Shown here: positions 22,912-30,690 of the stretch, one piece after another | Layout of the letters: each line of letters opens with the position of its first letter | How positions within the stretch are numbered: the first letter of the stretch is position 1 | Program-made: the position numbers and the translations under genes | Notes under the pieces: generated by a model | The model's database searches: none | What the model saw: the letters and a program-made list of their open reading frames with translations, nothing else | What the model was told of the DNA's origin: nothing | Assembly: GCF_000444875.1 (NCBI RefSeq) | Contig: NC_021985.1 | Span: 2,046,001 to 2,110,000, forward strand | From: Streptomyces collinus Tu 365 | GTDB taxonomy: Bacteria > Actinomycetota > Actinomycetes > Streptomycetales > Streptomycetaceae | Direction: 5' to 3' | Length of the DNA: 64,000 nucleotides

Positions 22912-25701
22912 TCACCGGTGCGAGGTGTACTCCACCACCTGCTGGAAGGTCGGCCGGTTCTGCCAGCTGATCCGGCCGTGCTTGATGCCGCCCAGGGTGC
23001 GCTGGACGATGGAGTCCGCGCACCACTGGTCGCCGGCCGAGCACTGGTCGTCGCCCGGGTAGACCTGGGCCGCGGTCAGTCCCGCCGCCTGCTTCAGGGT
23101 GCTGATCAGGGCGTCCCGGCAGGCGCTGAGGCTGCCCCCGCCGCAGTACTTCTGCGCCAGGGCGCCCTGCACCGGCTCGCCGAGCACGGCCCGGATGTCC
23201 TTGTCGACATAGCTCCACCAGCCGTACTGGAAGGAGCTCCCGGCGTGCGATCCGGTCGGGCCGTGACCGGCCGACGGGGCCTCGTCCACGGGCAGGTCGG
23301 CGGTGAACGCCGTGTACAGGTCGCTGCCGAGCCCGGGTTCGAACTCCGCCTTCACCAGCAGCGGCCACCAGGCGTCCAGGATGCGGATCGCGTCGGCGTC
23401 GGCGTACTTCTTGGAACCGGCCGCGGTCTCGGTGCGCCTCGCGCCCGCGGTCGCCCACGCCCGCAGCTCGCTCACCGCGGCGGCGGCCGCGGTGTCGGTC
23501 ACCGGGGAGGAGTCGATCACCTTGAGCAGCTTCGGCAGCACGTCCTCGGCGCGCAGGTCGGCGAGGGCGGCGTCGGCCATGGCCTGGGTGAGCTTCGCGC
23601 GGGTCACCCCGCCGGCCGCGACCAGCCGGCGCACCCGGTCGTCGAGCAGGTTGCCGCGGTGCACGGAACCGTCGCCCCAGGACGCGGTGGTGTAGTCCTT
23701 GGCCTGCTTGTTGTTCCAGGAGATGTAGTAGTCCTGGTCGACGGAGTTGGGGTGGGCCGAGGCCGGCGTGTAGGCGGCGGTGTTGGTGGCCGGGTCCCAG
23801 CTCTGCCACTCGTACGCCGGCTGGGCCCAGACCGGGAACTCGGCGTCGACGCCGGCCGCCCGCACCGGGTTGTCGCCGCTGTTGTAGTACGCGGTGTGCC
23901 GGGAGTCGGCGTAGAACCAGTTGAAGGTGTAGTTGATGTGCTGGGCCGCGCTCTGGAAGTCCTGCGGGCCCTTGACGTAGTCGGGGTCGTTCAGCATCTG
24001 GAAGCCGATGATCGAGTCGGCCTCGTGCAGGTAGGAGGAGCGCAGGGAGGTGTAGGCGACCTTCTTGCCGCCGACGGTGGCCCGGTACTGCACGGGCCCG
24101 TACTTCGTGCGCCACACGCGCATCGTGTACGACCCGGCGGCCGTGCCGTCGGCCACGGTCGGCTTCCAGGCGTTCTTCTGCTCGACCTTGTCCATCGCGG
24201 TGCAGGTGCCGTGGAACAGGTAGTGGTAGTCGTCCTGGCACAGTTCGACCGCGTAGGTGTCGACGATGTCCTGTCCGGAGGTGGTGGCGCTCCAGGAGTA
24301 GTCCTGGCCGCGGCCCAGTTCGACGTACATGCTCAGGCCGGCGAAGGAGGCGCCGCGGGCGCTGATGCCCGGACCCTGGATCTCCTGGAGCATGAGCAGC
24401 TGCGGGGCGAAGTAGCCGGTCTGCGGCCCGAAGACGGCGATCGGGTGGCCGCTCGCGGTGTACTTGCCGCTGACCACGAGGGCGTTGGACATGCCGCGCC
24501 GGGCGGATCCCAGGGTGGCCTTCGCCGCGGCCGCCGAGGTGCTCTTCGCGCTCGCGGTGGCGGCGCTGCCGGTGCGGTCGTGGACGAGCGGTTCCTGGGT
24601 GACGGAGCCGGCGTCGGGCAGCGCCTCGCCCTTGGGGTCGGCGGGCTTGGTGGCGTAGGGGAAGCTGTGGCCGTCGTGCACGGTGAGGGCGGCCTCGGCG
24701 TCGTTGCGCTCGCGGAACGACTCCCAGACCGCGGTGCCCCGCTCCACGCCGTACTTGGACTGGGCGGCCAGCAGCGACAGGGCGTTGTCGACCTCTCCGC
24801 CGCCGCCGGAGCCGAACAGGGAGCCGATGACGGAGGCCAGCGCCACCATGTCGGTGACCTTGAAGTGGTCGATGGTGCCGGCGTTGGTGATCGAGTCCTT
24901 GTGGCCGGTCAGGACGTACTCGCCGGGGAAGTAGCGCCCGCTGTCGGAGGCGTCGATGTAGGCGTTGACGCCGTCGAGGTAGGCGTCGACGTCGGCGAGG
25001 GCCTGCTGCCCGCGGGCGCCGTTGCGGGCGACGGCGCCGTCGATCTGCGCCTGGAGGTCGGCCTCGGTGTACGGCGCGTTGCGGTAGAACTGCTGCTCCA
25101 GGCCCTGGTTGGCAGCGGCGCCGCCCGCGAAGCCGGTGAGCTGGCCGCGGCCCACGTGCCGGAAGACGTCCATCAGCCACAGCCGGTCCTCGGCGGCCGC
25201 GTACCCGGCGCCGAACTCGGTGCCGTAGCGGGTGGTGCCCGTGATGTGCGGCACACCCGCCTTCTTGTCGCGGACGATCGTCACGTCGCCGCGGCCGGCG
25301 GGCTTCTCGGTGGAGGCGACCTGGTCCGAAGGCACCCCGAAGGAGGCGTCGTTGAAGAACGTGTTGATCTTGGCGTCGGTGAGGCCGGAGTAGCCGGTCG
25401 CCAGGCTGGCGTAGGGGCCGAGCTGGTCCTCGGCGTGCGAGGGCTGGGTCCCGAATGCCTGGTTGAGCAATATCTGGGCAAGCGTGGCGTTGCCGTTCTC
25501 ACCGGGCGGCAGGATGTCCGAGCACTGGCCGCCGCAGTAGTCGTTCGAGGTGGCGGCGGGTTCGGCGGCGGCTGCCTGGGTGAGCGGGGAGAGCAGGCCG
25601 GCGATCAGTACGCATACGGACGCCGTCTTCAGGAACCCGGCGAGCTTGCGGGGAGTTCTCAGTGTGTCGAACAGCGCGTTGCGTGGGGTGCGCCGTGGCA
25701 T
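22912..25701 (-). CDS. secreted penicillin acylase-family amidohydrolase
   Basis: This 929-residue Ntn-hydrolase precursor has a signal peptide at residues 20-46 (LKTASVCVLIAGLLSPLTQA). The alpha-chain region has GDVTIVRDKKAGVPHITG and YGTEFGAGYAAAEDRLWLMD. Autocleavage is predicted before Ser405 in RRGMSNALVVSG, which would become the N-terminal nucleophile of the beta chain. HPIAVFGPQTGYFAPQLL follows. Several cysteines near the C-terminus (CGGGSLSACR, DDQCSAGDQWC) suggest disulfides. GGAGGAG lies before the ATG. The family includes penicillin G, acyl-homoserine lactone and aculeacin acylases. At 929 residues it is longer than most, so the substrate cannot be assigned. Confidence 0.9.
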   Translation of the reverse strand: MPRRTPRNALFDTLRTPRKLAGFLKTASVCVLIAGLLSPLTQAAAAEPAATSNDYCGGQCSDILPPGENGNATLAQILLNQAFGTQPSHAEDQLGPYASLATGYSGLTDAKINTFFNDASFGVPSDQVASTEKPAGRGDVTIVRDKKAGVPHITGTTRYGTEFGAGYAAAEDRLWLMDVFRHVGRGQLTGFAGGAAANQGLEQQFYRNAPYTEADLQAQIDGAVARNGARGQQALADVDAYLDGVNAYIDASDSGRYFPGEYVLTGHKDSITNAGTIDHFKVTDMVALASVIGSLFGSGGGGEVDNALSLLAAQSKYGVERGTAVWESFRERNDAEAALTVHDGHSFPYATKPADPKGEALPDAGSVTQEPLVHDRTGSAATASAKSTSAAAAKATLGSARRGMSNALVVSGKYTASGHPIAVFGPQTGYFAPQLLMLQEIQGPGISARGASFAGLSMYVELGRGQDYSWSATTSGQDIVDTYAVELCQDDYHYLFHGTCTAMDKVEQKNAWKPTVADGTAAGSYTMRVWRTKYGPVQYRATVGGKKVAYTSLRSSYLHEADSIIGFQMLNDPDYVKGPQDFQSAAQHINYTFNWFYADSRHTAYYNSGDNPVRAAGVDAEFPVWAQPAYEWQSWDPATNTAAYTPASAHPNSVDQDYYISWNNKQAKDYTTASWGDGSVHRGNLLDDRVRRLVAAGGVTRAKLTQAMADAALADLRAEDVLPKLLKVIDSSPVTDTAAAAAVSELRAWATAGARRTETAAGSKKYADADAIRILDAWWPLLVKAEFEPGLGSDLYTAFTADLPVDEAPSAGHGPTGSHAGSSFQYGWWSYVDKDIRAVLGEPVQGALAQKYCGGGSLSACRDALISTLKQAAGLTAAQVYPGDDQCSAGDQWCADSIVQRTLGGIKHGRISWQNRPTFQQVVEYTSHR

Positions 25702-25957
25702 GGCGACTCCTCCCGAACGGGGGTGGGCCGGACGTTACCGCCGGTATCCCCGGGATTGAAGATGAACATGCGTCAACTTTCGGAGTCGTTGAACCGGTGT
25801 CAGGCGGTCAACCCGGGGCGCCTTATGGGAGGGCATCGGAAAACGGATGGAGCCGAATCGTGTGTCGACACGTCTACTCGGCGATGTCGCGCGGAACCCG
25901 TACGGCGACGACGAAGTGACCGAAGTGCGGACGCAGGTGTGACGGAGGTGCAGGGCG

Positions 25958-26560
25958 ATGGCCGGATTCCGAAGTCTCGCGAGACAGGTGCGAGATCCGC
26001 GATGTGATCTGGCGCTGCGGCGCTACTCACTGCGCAAGTGTCTGGAGCGGTTCGCTCCTTACGGGCACCGCGCGACCTGGGACCATCTCTGCTCGCGGGC
26101 CGGCTTCGGCCCGGAGGACCGGTCCCCCGACCCGGCGCGGCTCGTGGCCGCACTGGAGGAGCTGGAGGAGGCGCGGGCGGTATGGCTCGGCTACGAGGCC
26201 GAGTTCGCCGAGCGCCGCAAGAAGGAGAAGCACGACGGGCTGCGCCGGCCGGGCAGCGTGGACGACTGGCACCGGCTGACCTGGGGCGGGTTCGGGGTGG
26301 CCTGGTGCGACGATCCGCGGGTGCACCCGGACGAGCCGCTGGCGGAGGTGCTGCGCCGGCTGATCGCCGCGCTGAACCGCGATCCGGGGGCGGCCTGTCC
26401 GGTGTGCGGCGGTGAACGCCTCGTGTGGAGATACGGCCTGGACCACGAGCCCTCCTCAGGACCGGTCTGCGCGGACTGCGGGATCCTCGTGCCCCGGCCC
26501 GTGCTCACGCCCCAGGCGCTGGCGTACGCCAGGCACGGGCGGCTGCTGATGTCGGCCTGA
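25958..26560 (+). CDS. hypothetical protein with C-terminal zinc ribbon
   Basis: I do not recognise this 200-residue family. The N-terminal half is helical and basic (RRYSLRKCLERFAPYGHRATW). A mid-region is rich in Glu and Ala (ALEELEEARAVWLGYEAEF). Near residue 148, CPVCGGERLVWRYGLDHE and then CADCGILVP form a C-x2-C/C-x2-C zinc-ribbon-like pair. GGAGGTG precedes the ATG. It stands alone after a 256-bp, relatively A+T-rich gap that separates it from the divergent acylase gene. A nucleic-acid-binding or regulatory role is only a guess. Confidence 0.72.
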   Translation: MAGFRSLARQVRDPRCDLALRRYSLRKCLERFAPYGHRATWDHLCSRAGFGPEDRSPDPARLVAALEELEEARAVWLGYEAEFAERRKKEKHDGLRRPGSVDDWHRLTWGGFGVAWCDDPRVHPDEPLAEVLRRLIAALNRDPGAACPVCGGERLVWRYGLDHEPSSGPVCADCGILVPRPVLTPQALAYARHGRLLMSA

Positions 26561-26674
26561 CGAAGGGGCCGGACCGTTCGGCGGGGATGCACGGGGGGGT
26601 GCGCCGGGGATGCCGCACCCCCTGATGTGCCCGGGCACGGGGGCTTGTCGGTAGGCCCTGGCACCATCGGGGAC

Positions 26675-27409
26675 ATGGTGCAGGTGTGTCTGAACGGGCG
26701 CCGCTCGGGCGCCGACGGAGCGGCGGTGCCGCTGTCCCCGGGGGAGTTGGCGCGCTCCGCGGCCGAGGCCGTGGCGGCCGGCGCCACGGAGATCCACGTC
26801 CACCCGAGGACGCCGTGCGGACGGGACAGTCTCTCCCCGCGCGTGGTCGAGGAGACGATCGACGTGCTGCGGCGGCGGGTGCGGGTGCCGCTCGGGGTCA
26901 CCACGGGCGCCTGGGCCGCCCCCGACCCGGCGGTACGGCTGGCGCGGGTGTCCCGCTGGTCGGTGCTGCCCGACTTCGTCTCGGTCAACTGGCACGAGCC
27001 CGGCGCCGAGGACGTGGCCGGACACTTCCTCACCATGGGCGTCGGCGTGGAGGCGGGCATCTGGTCCGGCACGGACGGCGCGGCCCGGTTCGCGGCCTCC
27101 CCGCTCGGGCCCGCCGTGCTGCGGGTGCTGGCCGAGGTGACGGACCCGGACCCGGCGACGGCCGAGGACTCGGCGCGTGCCCTGCTGGTCGGCATCGGCG
27201 ACGCCTTCGGCCGCCCCGTCCTGCTGCACGGCGAGGAGGGCGGCACCTGGCCGGTGCTGCGGCTGGCGGGACGGCTCGGTCTGGCCACCCGGATCGGCCT
27301 GGAGGACACGCTGTTCCTGCCGGACGGCGAACGGGCTCCGTCCAACGCCGAATTGGTGGCCGCGGCACTTGCGCTGCGGGACGACGCCGGTCCGGCGCGG
27401 AGACGTTAG
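26675..27409 (+). CDS. BKACE (DUF849) beta-keto acid cleavage-type protein
   Basis: This 244-residue protein is related to 3-keto-5-aminohexanoate cleavage enzymes, which cleave a beta-keto acid with acetyl-CoA. Visible motifs are VCLNGRRSG, a conserved EIHVHPR metal site (two His), LGVTTGAW, LPDFVSVNWHEPGAEDVA and GLATRIGLEDTLFLPDG. It is shorter than the usual 270-310 residues, mostly in the middle, so it is a compact subfamily. The pathway is unknown and no neighbour supplies one. The ATG is at 26675; the frame is open further upstream without support. Confidence 0.82.
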   Translation: MVQVCLNGRRSGADGAAVPLSPGELARSAAEAVAAGATEIHVHPRTPCGRDSLSPRVVEETIDVLRRRVRVPLGVTTGAWAAPDPAVRLARVSRWSVLPDFVSVNWHEPGAEDVAGHFLTMGVGVEAGIWSGTDGAARFAASPLGPAVLRVLAEVTDPDPATAEDSARALLVGIGDAFGRPVLLHGEEGGTWPVLRLAGRLGLATRIGLEDTLFLPDGERAPSNAELVAAALALRDDAGPARRR

Positions 27410-27494
27410 CAGCCTCGAATCCGTTCGCTCCACCCGTTTCACGTCCGGACAGTGGAAGGCGATGACACCGCGCTGAGCACCCGAGGAGTGCCCC

Positions 27495-28562
27495 ATGTCG
27501 ACGCTGCGCGTCACCGCCGAAGTGCTGACCGTCCACGACCACCCCGACGCCGACGCGCTCGAACTGGCCCAGGTGGGCCTGTACCGGGCCGTGGTCGCCA
27601 AGGGCGCGTACCGCACCGGCGAGGCCGCGGTCTACATCCCCGAGCAGTCCGTGCTGCCGCCCGTGCTGATCGAGGAGCTGGGGCTGACCGGGCGGCTGTC
27701 GGGTGCCGGCGCCGACCGGGTCAGGGCGGTGCGGCTGCGGGGTGAGCTGTCGCAGGGCATCGTGTGCCGGCCGAAGGCGCTGGCCGGCGTCGACCTGGCG
27801 CGGGCCGCGGCCGAGGGCACCGACTTCGCCGAGTGGCTGGGCATCACCAAGTGGGTGCCGCCGATCCCGCCGACGATGGACGGGGAGGTGGAGTCGGCGC
27901 CGGACCTGCTGCCCTGGGTCGACATCGAGAACATCCAGCGGTACCCGGACGTCTTCGCGCCGGGCGAACCGGTCGTCCTGACGGAGAAGCTGCACGGTTC
28001 GGCGTGTCTGCTCACGTACGTCGCCGGGGCGGACAGGGTGTACGTGTCCTCCAAGGGGTTCGGCGCGAAGTCCCTGGCACTGCGGGAGGACCCGCGGAAC
28101 CTGTACTGGCGGGCGGTGCGCGGGCACGGCGTCGCCGAGGCGGCGGCCCGGCTGGCCGAGCGGCTCGGAGCACGCCGGATCGGCGTCTTCGGCGAGGTGT
28201 ACGGCGCCGGGGTGCAGGATCTGGCCTACGGGGCCGACGGGCGGCGGGAGACGCTGGGGTACGCGGCCTTCGACGTCTCGGCGGAGATCGACGGGACGGT
28301 GCGCTGGCTGGACCCGGCCGACGTGCTGGCGGGCGAGCTGCCGCTGGTGCCCCGGCTGTACGCGGGCCCGTACGACGTCGAGCGGGTGCTGGAGTGCGCG
28401 AGCGGCCGGGAGACGGTGTCCGGCCGGGGGCTGCACCTGCGCGAGGGGGTGGTGATCCGTCCGGCGGTGGAGCGCTACAGCGCGGTGACCGGTGGCCGGG
28501 CGATCGCCAAGGCGGTGAGTCCGGCGTATCTGACCCGGAAGGGCGGAACCGAGTACGAGTAG
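27495..28562 (+). CDS. RNA ligase of the Deinococcus (DraRnl/Rnl5) type
   Basis: This 355-residue ATP-dependent polynucleotide ligase has the adenylation motif I lysine at K165 in LTEKLHGSACLL. An N-terminal OB-like module precedes it (VTAEVLTVHDHPDADALELAQVG, then AVYIPEQSVLP), as in the Deinococcus radiodurans RNA ligase, which seals 3'-OH/5'-phosphate nicks with RNA at the 3' side. Motif IV-like LREGVVIRP and motif V-like AIAKAVSPAYL are near the C-terminus. This clade is known to be scattered across bacteria. It ends 21 bp from the convergent soxR gene. Confidence 0.88.
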   Translation: MSTLRVTAEVLTVHDHPDADALELAQVGLYRAVVAKGAYRTGEAAVYIPEQSVLPPVLIEELGLTGRLSGAGADRVRAVRLRGELSQGIVCRPKALAGVDLARAAAEGTDFAEWLGITKWVPPIPPTMDGEVESAPDLLPWVDIENIQRYPDVFAPGEPVVLTEKLHGSACLLTYVAGADRVYVSSKGFGAKSLALREDPRNLYWRAVRGHGVAEAAARLAERLGARRIGVFGEVYGAGVQDLAYGADGRRETLGYAAFDVSAEIDGTVRWLDPADVLAGELPLVPRLYAGPYDVERVLECASGRETVSGRGLHLREGVVIRPAVERYSAVTGGRAIAKAVSPAYLTRKGGTEYE

Positions 28563-28583
28563 CCGCGGCCCGGCGGGCGCCGG

Positions 28584-29036
28584 TCAGCCGGGCATCAGCC
28601 TCGATCCGGTCCCCCGCTCGCCGAACACGTCGTCCGGGTTGGACAGCACACAGCCGTCCAGGGACAGGCAGCCGCAGCCGATGCAGTCGGTGAGGTGGTC
28701 CCGGAGCCGGTTGAGCTGCCTGATCCGCTCGTCCAGCTCCGAGCGCCACGCCTCGGACAGCCGCGCCCAGTCCGCGCGGGTGGGGGTGCGCTCCTCCGGG
28801 AGCCGCGCCAGGGCCTCGCGGATCGTGGCCAGCGGGATGCCGACGCGCTGGGCGGCGCGCACGAAGGCGACTCGGCGCAGGGTGTCCCGGGTGTAGCGGC
28901 GCTGGTTGCCCGCGGTGCGGCGGCTGCTGATCAGCCCCTTGGACTCGTAGAAGTGCAGGGCGGAGACCGCGGCGCCGCTGCGCGCGGACAGCTGGCCCAC
29001 GGTCAGCTCGTGGATCTGCTCGGGGATCTGGGGCAC
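28584..29036 (-). CDS. soxR: SoxR redox-sensing MerR-family regulator
   Basis: This 150-residue protein starts at the GTG complementing 29034-29036. The MerR helix-turn-helix is [22 protein letters not shown] followed by [18 protein letters not shown]. The iron-sulfur site [12 protein letters not shown] (CX2CXCX5C) near residues 117-128 binds a [2Fe-2S] cluster. In Streptomyces, SoxR responds to redox-active pigments such as actinorhodin and turns on a small set of reductase, transporter and monooxygenase genes, rather than a superoxide stimulon. No SoxR target is adjacent here. Confidence 0.96.
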   Translation of the reverse strand: MPQIPEQIHELTVGQLSARSGAAVSALHFYESKGLISSRRTAGNQRRYTRDTLRRVAFVRAAQRVGIPLATIREALARLPEERTPTRADWARLSEAWRSELDERIRQLNRLRDHLTDCIGCGCLSLDGCVLSNPDDVFGERGTGSRLMPG

Positions 29037-29072
29037 CCGGCGGAGCCTACCGGCCGGGCCGGTCGTGGTCCG

Positions 29073-29115
29073 TTGACAGGGACCGCGTACCCGAGCATGC
29101 TAAGCAGTTGCTTAG
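29073..29115 (+). promoter_or_regulatory. promoter of the MaoC gene with overlapping TetR operator
   Basis: A consensus -35 TTGACA is at 29073-29078 and a -10-like TGCTAA at 29098-29103 (19-bp spacer). The perfect palindrome CTAAGCAGTTGCTTAG (29100-29115) covers the -10, and the 5-bp flanks GCATG and CATGC are also symmetric. A related element is at 30307-30322 before the TetR gene just beyond. Confidence 0.65.
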
Positions 29116-29139
29116 ACATGCGAGCGAGAGGCCGGGAAC

Positions 29140-29601
29140 ATGGCAGAACCGAGGACCTTCACCTCCCCCGACGAGCTGCGGTCCGCCGTGGGCGAGCAGC
29201 TGGGCCACACGGACTGGGTGGAGGTCGACCAGAAGCGGATCGACCTGTTCGCCGAGGCCACCGGGGACCACCAGTGGATCCACGTGGACCCGGAGAAGGC
29301 CGCCGCCGGGCCGTTCGGGACCACGATCGCCCACGGGTACCTGACCCTCTCGCTGCTGCCGCTGTTCGGGCCGCAGCTGATCAGCGTCGAGGGCGTGCGG
29401 ATGGGCGTCAACTACGGCACCAACAAGGTCCGCTTCCCCGCGCCCGTCCCCGTCGGCTCCCGGCTGCGCGCCACGGCGGCCATCACCGGGGTCGAGGACG
29501 TACCGGGCGGTGTGCAGGTGACCGTGGCCTTCACCGTGGAGCGCGAGGGCGGCGACAAGCCGGTGTGCGTCGCGGAGTCGGTGTCGCGGTACTACCTCTG
29601 A
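29140..29601 (+). CDS. MaoC-like (R)-specific enoyl-CoA hydratase
   Basis: This 153-residue hot-dog fold protein has the hydratase-2 motif near residues 47-80: FAEATGDHQWIHVDPEKA, with catalytic Asp and His, then GPFGTTIAHGYLTLSLLP. Such enzymes hydrate trans-2-enoyl-CoA to (R)-3-hydroxyacyl-CoA in the cytoplasm. An ATG 24 bp after the operator centre and a weak upstream purine stretch set the start. It faces a convergent TetR gene only 33 bp away, and palindromes before both suggest joint control by that regulator. Confidence 0.92.
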   Translation: MAEPRTFTSPDELRSAVGEQLGHTDWVEVDQKRIDLFAEATGDHQWIHVDPEKAAAGPFGTTIAHGYLTLSLLPLFGPQLISVEGVRMGVNYGTNKVRFPAPVPVGSRLRATAAITGVEDVPGGVQVTVAFTVEREGGDKPVCVAESVSRYYL

Positions 29602-29634
29602 GCCGGGGGCACGGCCGCCCCCGGGCCGGGCGCC

Positions 29635-30258
29635 CTAGCCGGCGCCCACCATCCGCAGCACCAGGTCGGCGTAGAGCGCGCCGACCTGCTCGGGGGTGCG
29701 CGGCCCGTTCACGGTGAACCAGCGGGCCACGTCGATGCACAGCGACAGCACCGCGAGCGTGGTGCCCTGGACGTCCGGCACCTGGAACTCGCCCGAGGCC
29801 ACGCCGTCCTCGATGATGCCGCGCACCTCGGCGTCCACCTGCCGGCGCAGCGCGACGATCTCGGCGCGGGCCTCGGGGCCGAGCGCGTCGAGTTCGTACT
29901 GCACGACCCGCGCGGTGGTGCGCCGCCCCGCGTGCCAGCGCACGAAGGAGCTCACCGCGTCGGCGAGCCGCTCGGTCGCGGTGCCCTCGCGCCGGGCGGC
30001 CGTGCGCAGGATGTCCAGCGCCTTGTCGTGGCCGATGCGGCTGATGCGGTGGAGCAGCTCTTCCTTGGTCTTGTAGTGGATGTAGAGCGCCGCCGGGCTC
30101 ATGCCGGCGCGGCCCGCGATGTCACGGGTCGTCGTCGCGTGGTAGCCGCGCTCGGCGAAGGCCTCCACAGCCGCGACCAGCAGTCGCCGGGCCGCGTCAG
30201 GGGTGACCTCTTCCCACGGCTCGACCTCGCCGCCGGTCGTCTCCTGCGCCGTACTCAT
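29635..30258 (-). CDS. TetR-family regulator paired with MaoC
   Basis: This 207-residue repressor has the DNA-binding domain RRLLVAAVEAFAERGYHATTTR plus DIAGRAGMSPAALYIHYKTKEELLHRI, starting near residue 20. The ligand domain contains DILRTAARREGTATERLADAV and RRTTARVVQYELDALGPEARAEI, resembling TetR proteins that sense acyl-CoA or other lipids. The ATG complement is 30256-30258. A TGAGCG/CGCTTA element 50-64 bp upstream is related to the palindrome at the MaoC promoter, so the protein probably represses itself and the hydratase. Confidence 0.9.
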   Translation of the reverse strand: MSTAQETTGGEVEPWEEVTPDAARRLLVAAVEAFAERGYHATTTRDIAGRAGMSPAALYIHYKTKEELLHRISRIGHDKALDILRTAARREGTATERLADAVSSFVRWHAGRRTTARVVQYELDALGPEARAEIVALRRQVDAEVRGIIEDGVASGEFQVPDVQGTTLAVLSLCIDVARWFTVNGPRTPEQVGALYADLVLRMVGAG

Positions 30259-30306
30259 CGCTCGCTCGCCCCTCTCGGTGACAGGAGCACCACCATACCG
30301 CCGACG

Positions 30307-30322
30307 GTGAGCGGGCGCTTAG
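30307..30322. promoter_or_regulatory. candidate operator upstream of the MaoC-linked TetR
   Basis: GTGAGCGGGCGCTTAG matches the MaoC-promoter palindrome CTAAGCAGTTGCTTAG at 11 of 16 positions, keeping the outer AGC/GCT half-sites and the 2-bp centre spacing. It lies 49 bp before the TetR start, between that gene and the YiaA-like gene end. Confidence 0.55.
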
Positions 30323-30341
30323 CGTGGCTGCTCGGAGCTTT

Positions 30342-30629
30342 TCACAGCTTCTCGAACGGGTCGTGCTCGGCGAGCAGCTTCTCCAGCCGGGCCTGGTCGA
30401 CACGGCTGACGATCCGCCCCGCCTCCTGGCGGTCCCGGATCACCTTGGCGAGGGTGAAGGCGGAGGTGACGAGGTACAGGACGGCGATGGCCAGGAAGGC
30501 CCGCACCCAGGCGTCGGCGTCCAGCCGGAGGATGCCGACGGCGGTGGCCGCCATGGCGACCGCGAACGAGGCGACGGCCTGGCCGTAGAAAGCGGCCGTG
30601 TTCTGCTGCTTGACCGGTGTGTCACTCAT
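30342..30629 (-). CDS. YiaA/YiaB-type inner membrane protein
   Basis: This 95-residue protein starts at the ATG complementing 30627-30629. Residues 8-65 form the YiaAB two-helix domain (TAAFYGQAVASFAVAMAATAV and FLAIAVLYLVTSAFTLAKVI), and a charged tail follows (RDRQEAGRIVSRVDQARLEKLL). Its function is unknown beyond membrane localisation. It is on the same strand as the TetR gene downstream of it and after the acyl-CoA dehydrogenase gene, 61 bp apart. Confidence 0.85.
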   Translation of the reverse strand: MSDTPVKQQNTAAFYGQAVASFAVAMAATAVGILRLDADAWVRAFLAIAVLYLVTSAFTLAKVIRDRQEAGRIVSRVDQARLEKLLAEHDPFEKL

Positions 30630-30690
30630 GACGTCGATCGTCGGCGGACGCGGCCCGCGCCACATCCGCCGGGATACTCAGGGCGCGTAC

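Noticed and set aside
22918..26007. A long rightward open frame opposite the penicillin acylase gene
   Set aside because: It is antisense to a protein with a signal peptide and family motifs. Its composition (Val/Gly/Arg) is the shadow of high-G+C codon bias.
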